This document shows, one piece after another, positions 7,086 through 9,013 of a DNA stretch of 9,013 nucleotides (positions are counted from its first letter, which is position 1; each line of letters starts with the position of its first letter). The stretch comes from Jeotgalicoccus sp052093725 (GTDB lineage: Bacteria > Bacillota > Bacilli > Staphylococcales > Salinicoccaceae), in contig JBQDHL010000063.1 in NCBI GenBank assembly GCA_052093725.1, positions 1 through 9,013 on the forward strand. Reading direction: 5' to 3'. The notes under the pieces are model-generated. The model was not told the DNA's origin, did not search any database, and was given only the letters and a program-made list of their open reading frames with translations. Position numbers and translations under genes: made by a program.

Positions 7086-8270
7086 ATGCAGGATGCATAT
7101 ATAGTAGCTTACGGACGTTCAGCTGCCGGGAGAGCAAAAGGCGGCGCAATGTTCCACGACAGACCGGATGAGGTCGCAGCACAAGTCTTAAAGGGTGTAT
7201 TAGGACGTGTTGACGGCAAGTTCAGCCTGGATATGGTTGAGGATGTTATTGTCGGCAACTCATTTCCGGAAGGATTGCAAGGTCAGAATATCGCACGTTC
7301 AATTGCGCTGCTTGCAGGAATGCCGAATGAAGTACCTGGACAGACGGTGAACCGTTATTGTTCATCCGGTTTGCAGACGATTGCCATCGCCGCGAACCAG
7401 ATTATGGCAGAGCAGGCTGATGTACTGGTAGCCGGCGGTGTCGAACTGATGAGTGCCGTTCCGATGGGCGGTAACGAACCGACGAACAGCCCGGTACTGC
7501 AGGATAAAGACTCAGGAGTATCATATCCAATGGGACTGACAGCAGAAATGGTTGCTGAAGAGTTTGAAGTAACGAGAGAAGATCAGGATGCTTATGCAGT
7601 ACAAAGTCATCAGCGCGCGAAAGCAGCACTTGATGCCGGCAGATTTGAAGATGAAATTATTCCTGTCGAAGTTAATAAAGTGTCTTATAACGAAGAAGGA
7701 CCGGTTGTAACGAAAGGCGAATTTAAAATTGACGAACACATTCGTCCGGATACGACTATGGAAGGCCTTGCGAAACTTAGAACTGTATTTAAAGCAGATG
7801 GCACAGTAACTGCAGGTACTTCGGCACCGCTGACAGACGGTGCAGGATTTGTTGTAATGATGTCCGGTGATAAGGTAAAAGAACTTGGTGTCACTCCAAT
7901 CGCAAGATTTGTCGGTTTTAAAGCAGTTGGTGTTGATCCGAAAATTATGGGAATCGGCCCGGCATACGCAATACCGGAAGTGCTGGAACAGGCAGGATTA
8001 TCAGTAGGCGATATGGACTTAATTGAATTGAATGAAGCATTCGCTTCACAGACAGTCGCGTCGATTAGAAAAGCGGGACTTGATATTGAGAAAACGAATG
8101 TGAACGGCGGAGCAATATCACTTGGCCATCCACTCGGAGCATCAGGTGCAATGTTGACAGCAAGACTGCTTGCTGAAATGAAGCGCAGACCGGAATCGAA
8201 ATACGGTATGGTAACAATGTGTATCGGTGTAGGTATGGGTGCGGCAGGAATATTTGAATACGTAAGATAA
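7086..8270 (+). CDS. fadA: Acetyl-CoA C-acyltransferase (3-ketoacyl-CoA thiolase) FadA
   Basis: The 394-residue thiolase performs the last step of the spiral, splitting 3-ketoacyl-CoA with CoA into acetyl-CoA and a shortened acyl-CoA. All catalytic elements are visible: the nucleophile Cys92 in 'YCSSGLQ' (91-97), the 'NEAFA' motif (316-320), His348 in 'GHPLGASG' (347-354), and the acid/base Cys379 in 'MCIGVGMGAA' (378-387). The length is standard for the family. AAGGA at 7072-7076 lies nine bases before the ATG. It is the last operon gene, and the strong hairpin at 8301-8343 follows 30 bp after its stop. A biosynthetic acetoacetyl-CoA thiolase is the alternative, but the position directly behind fadB argues for the degradative type. 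Confidence 0.93.
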   Translation: MQDAYIVAYGRSAAGRAKGGAMFHDRPDEVAAQVLKGVLGRVDGKFSLDMVEDVIVGNSFPEGLQGQNIARSIALLAGMPNEVPGQTVNRYCSSGLQTIAIAANQIMAEQADVLVAGGVELMSAVPMGGNEPTNSPVLQDKDSGVSYPMGLTAEMVAEEFEVTREDQDAYAVQSHQRAKAALDAGRFEDEIIPVEVNKVSYNEEGPVVTKGEFKIDEHIRPDTTMEGLAKLRTVFKADGTVTAGTSAPLTDGAGFVVMMSGDKVKELGVTPIARFVGFKAVGVDPKIMGIGPAYAIPEVLEQAGLSVGDMDLIELNEAFASQTVASIRKAGLDIEKTNVNGGAISLGHPLGASGAMLTARLLAEMKRRPESKYGMVTMCIGVGMGAAGIFEYVR

Positions 8271-8300
8271 TTAGAATTAAGTAAAGTAAAATAATTATTA

Positions 8301-8350
8301 ATATCAACTCCCTATCAAATCATTTTTGATAGGGAGTTGATATATTTTAT
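8301..8350 (+). terminator. Intrinsic terminator of the fad operon (perfect 19-bp stem)
   Basis: Bases 8301-8319 and 8325-8343 are exact reverse complements (19 bp, with the GC-rich core CTCCCTATC / GATAGGGAG) around a five-base TCATT loop. TATATTTTAT overlaps and follows the right arm and serves as an interrupted U-tract. The site lies 30 bp after the fadA stop and before a same-strand gene with its own gap, so it should end the five-gene transcript. The stem is unusually long and perfect for a terminator; an operator or RNase III substrate role cannot be excluded. Confidence 0.8.
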
Positions 8351-8438
8351 AAACTAAAAATTTCGAGGGACTATATAATCTATTGTTTTATGTAAACTGT
8401 ACAATACATATATCTATATGAATTAACTTATTCGAATG

Positions 8439-8466
8439 CTGTCACTAAATTAACTTAAACTATACA
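8439..8466 (+). promoter_or_regulatory. Candidate promoter of the small lipoprotein gene
   Basis: CTGTCA (8439-8444) and TATACA (8461-8466) each match the sigma-A hexamers at four of six positions with a 16-bp spacer. They would start a transcript near 8473, about 50 bases before the ATG. The rest of 8344-8525 is AT-rich non-coding sequence. A second possible pair is TTGTTT (8383-8388) with TACATA (8405-8410). A promoter must exist somewhere here because the terminator at 8301-8350 isolates the gene from the fad operon; the exact hexamers are a guess. Confidence 0.3.
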
Positions 8467-8525
8467 GTCGTGCATAAACCTGTCTGATAAAATGATTGCA
8501 TACATAATTTTGGGAGGCTTGTTTT

Positions 8526-8936
8526 ATGAAGAAATTGCTTTTACTGTCAACGCTGATTTTGGCACTTGCTGCATGCGGCAATGGAACTGAAGAAGCACAA
8601 AGCGAAGAAACGCACGAACCGGCTGAGGAGAACGCCGAGCACCATCATGAGCATGTACTGGATATTAATCTGACTGTCGATAACGAAGCAGAACCTTCCG
8701 TGGTCAGTGTTGAACTTCTGAAGGAAGATGAAGCATACGAAGCGGACCGCGTCCGTTTTGAAGTGCAAGAACCTGAAACAGAAGAAATTACATGGCTGAA
8801 CGCTGAACATCAAGGTGACGGAGTATATACTGCTGAAACAACAGAAGTTGAACCTGGAGAATACAGTATTACAGCTCACATCAATGGTCCTGAAGAACTG
8901 CATGAACATACAGATGATATTTTTGAAATAGAATAA
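8526..8936 (+). CDS. Small secreted lipoprotein with His-rich segment and YtkA-like domain
   Basis: The protein has 136 residues. It begins with a lipoprotein signal peptide: Lys2-Lys3, a leucine-rich core (4-14), and a lipobox LAAC with Cys17 as the lipidated residue, so it should be anchored on the outer face of the membrane. A highly acidic linker (about 20-38) leads to 'HHHEH' (39-43). The remainder looks like one beta-sandwich domain: 'HQGDGVYTAE' (95-104), 'PGEYSITAHI' (110-119) and 'LHEHTDD' (125-131) resemble the YtkA-like/FixH-type domain. His39-43, His95, His118, His126 and His128 suggest metal binding, possibly copper, but this is inference. GGGAGG at 8512-8517, eight bases before the ATG, supports the start. 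The gene stands alone, cut off from the fad operon by the terminator and followed within 25 bp by a likely IS end. No catalytic motif is present and the specific function is unknown. Confidence 0.8.
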   Translation: MKKLLLLSTLILALAACGNGTEEAQSEETHEPAEENAEHHHEHVLDINLTVDNEAEPSVVSVELLKEDEAYEADRVRFEVQEPETEEITWLNAEHQGDGVYTAETTEVEPGEYSITAHINGPEELHEHTDDIFEIE

Positions 8937-8958
8937 CATAAGAAAACCCTTCTCTAAA

Positions 8959-9013
8959 TGAACTGCTCCCTGTCAAGTAGACAGGTAAAAAAACAAAATA
9001 GTATTTTGGTCGC
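8959..9013 (+). mobile_element. Probable left end of an IS3-family insertion sequence (truncated by window edge)
   Basis: From TGAACTGC at 8959 the sequence resembles, from memory, the terminal inverted repeat of IS3-family (IS150-like) elements: it starts with TG, continues TGAACTGCTCCCTGTC, and has the short dyad CCTGTC-AAGTA-GACAGG (8969-8974 / 8980-8985) followed by an A-run. The transposase orfA would begin beyond the right edge. The dyad is not a terminator on either strand, because it is followed by A rather than T on the plus strand and preceded by the T-run on the minus strand. Neither the right end nor a target duplication can be seen. An unrelated intergenic hairpin is the alternative. 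Confidence 0.5.

Noticed and set aside
8389..8410. TATGTA...TACATA inverted repeat upstream of the lipoprotein gene
   Set aside because: The 6-bp arms with a 10-base spacer in AT-rich sequence are easily due to chance, and no known operator consensus fits.
8547..8939. Minus-strand open frame of 130 codons across the lipoprotein gene
   Set aside because: It is the antisense of a gene with a convincing ribosome binding site, signal peptide and lipobox; its long length reflects the Glu-rich codons of the real gene.
8969..8990. CCTGTC/GACAGG hairpin as a terminator of the lipoprotein gene
   Set aside because: On the plus strand the stem is followed by A residues, and on the minus strand the T-run precedes the stem, so it lacks a U-tract in either direction.

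Overview
The window looks like a chromosomal segment from a low-to-moderate GC Gram-positive bacterium of the family Staphylococcaceae. The evidence is strong GGAGG-type ribosome binding sites, an AT-rich intergenic region, CcpA-type cre boxes, and a gene order (CoA transferase, acyl-CoA ligase, acyl-CoA dehydrogenase, HAD/crotonase fusion, thiolase) that matches the staphylococcal fadXEDBA locus. The proteins look diverged from those I remember of S. aureus, so a related genus such as Jeotgalicoccus, Salinicoccus or Nosocomiicoccus is plausible. The genus is inference; no 16S or similar marker is present.

Layout. Bases 1-392 are non-coding. They hold a probable terminator of a gene lying to the left (60-89), three perfect inverted repeats spaced about 40 bp centre to centre (128-152, 172-187, 210-230), a -10-like TATAAT (253-258), an exact CcpA cre box (276-289) and a leader of about 130 nt. 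Bases 393-8270 are one five-gene, plus-strand operon with gaps of 17 to about 50 nt: fadX, fadE (ligase), fadD (acyl-CoA dehydrogenase), fadB and fadA. A second, near-perfect cre box lies in the gap before the dehydrogenase gene. The operon ends at a perfect 19-bp hairpin (8301-8343). Next comes a stand-alone small lipoprotein gene (8526-8936) with a His-rich segment and a YtkA-like domain. From about 8959 to the right edge the sequence looks like the left end of an IS3-family insertion sequence.

How the genes work together. FadE activates fatty acids to acyl-CoA. FadD oxidises acyl-CoA to 2-enoyl-CoA. FadB hydrates this and oxidises the product to 3-ketoacyl-CoA, and FadA releases acetyl-CoA by thiolysis. 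FadX, a family I CoA transferase, probably moves CoA between short-chain acids. This is a complete beta-oxidation spiral apart from the electron acceptor (etfAB), which is not in the window. The two cre boxes imply carbon catabolite repression. All catalytic residues of FadE, FadD, FadB and FadA that I could check are present. The exception is FadX, where the usual catalytic Glu position is Asp.

I see no CRISPR array, tRNA, rRNA, toxin-antitoxin or defence system. The most unusual material is regulatory (paired cre boxes and the palindrome cluster), the divergent active site of FadX, and the unassigned metal-binding-type lipoprotein beside an IS end. No minus-strand open frame looks real; all lie antisense to well-conserved coding sequence or in the AT-rich leader.
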